Shown here one piece after another: positions 5,814-5,953 of a stretch of 5,953 nt of DNA. The notes below the pieces were generated by a model, which saw only the letters and a list, made by a program, of their open reading frames with translations, was not told the origin of the DNA and made no database searches. This DNA comes from Pseudomonadota bacterium (GTDB lineage Bacteria > Pseudomonadota > Alphaproteobacteria > Parvibaculales > Parvibaculaceae). Numbering within the stretch: position 1 is the stretch's first letter; every line of letters starts with the position of its first letter. The stretch lies in assembly GCA_021780275.1 (NCBI GenBank), contig JAJXZC010000173.1, positions 1 through 5,953 of the forward strand. Direction: 5' to 3'. Made by a program: the position numbers and the translations under genes.

Positions 5814-5953
5814 ATGTTATCCAGACGGAATTTCCTCGGAACCGCCGCTTTGGTGAGTGCGACGGCCGTCAGCGGCCGCGTCCAGGCTGCAAACATTCCC
5901 GAAGCGCCAATCATGGACAAGGTCACCACGCAACCGCCGCTCTATCCGAAGAG
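5814..5953 (+). CDS. Tat-exported protein, probable multicopper oxidase (3'-partial, cut by window end)
   Basis: Only the first 46 codons are present. The product starts MLSRRNFLGTAALVSATAVS, a twin-arginine signal (S-R-R-N-F-L followed by a moderately hydrophobic stretch), with probable cleavage after VQA at residues 23-25. The following PEAPIMDKVTTQPPLYPK resembles the region just before the first cupredoxin domain of CopA/CueO-like multicopper oxidases, which are exported folded through Tat and often follow a TolC-type gene in copper-resistance clusters. No copper ligand is in view, so the assignment rests on the signal, this short segment and the neighbours. GGAGAAGG (5804-5811) is directly upstream of the ATG at 5814. 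An in-frame ATG at 5802 is possible but would sit on that ribosome site. The gap from the TolC stop is 17 bases, so the genes are likely co-transcribed. Confidence 0.6.
   Translation, partial: MLSRRNFLGTAALVSATAVSGRVQAANIPEAPIMDKVTTQPPLYPK

Overview
This is GC-rich DNA with alphaproteobacterial-looking genes. The protein style (CobS followed closely by a histidine phosphatase, and a His-rich protein / lipoprotein / TolC / Tat-exported oxidase cluster) suggests the Bradyrhizobium-Nitrobacter-Rhodopseudomonas group. That placement is an impression from the proteins; no search was run.

The window is a seam between two unrelated regions, joined by a damaged IS3-family element. Left block (1 to about 1223): the end of a cobalamin pathway cluster on the + strand, with intact cobS (CobS, the last step of nucleotide-loop assembly) followed after 2 bases by a CobC-like histidine phosphatase that has lost its C-terminus. 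Middle block (about 1223-2167): an IS3-family remnant with a complete orfB (DD(35)E transposase), the A AAA AAG frameshift site, the last residues of orfA and a probable right inverted repeat. Its left end and most of orfA are missing. The truncated phosphatase frame runs in phase into the orfA tail, so both the orfA-type stop/start overlap (ATGA) and the frameshift signal are now attached to a cobalamin gene.

Right block (2165-5953): a metal-resistance-like locus. On the - strand lies a broken LysR-type regulator. It has an internal deletion with a frameshift near 2770, and it ends on the stop codon supplied by the last three bases of the IS. After about 360 bases without a convincing gene, a + strand operon-like run encodes a small exported His- and Cys-rich protein (3478-3957), a small outer-membrane-type lipoprotein (4036-4329), a TolC-family outer-membrane lipoprotein (4339-5796) and the first 46 codons of a Tat-exported protein that looks like a multicopper oxidase (5814 to the window end). 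A plausible joint role is periplasmic metal (most likely copper) binding, efflux and oxidation, but the metal is inferred.

I found no tRNA, rRNA or CRISPR. The most notable points are the chimeric cobC-IS3 junction with its retained recoding signal, the doubly damaged LysR gene, and the His/Cys-rich protein leading the efflux operon.
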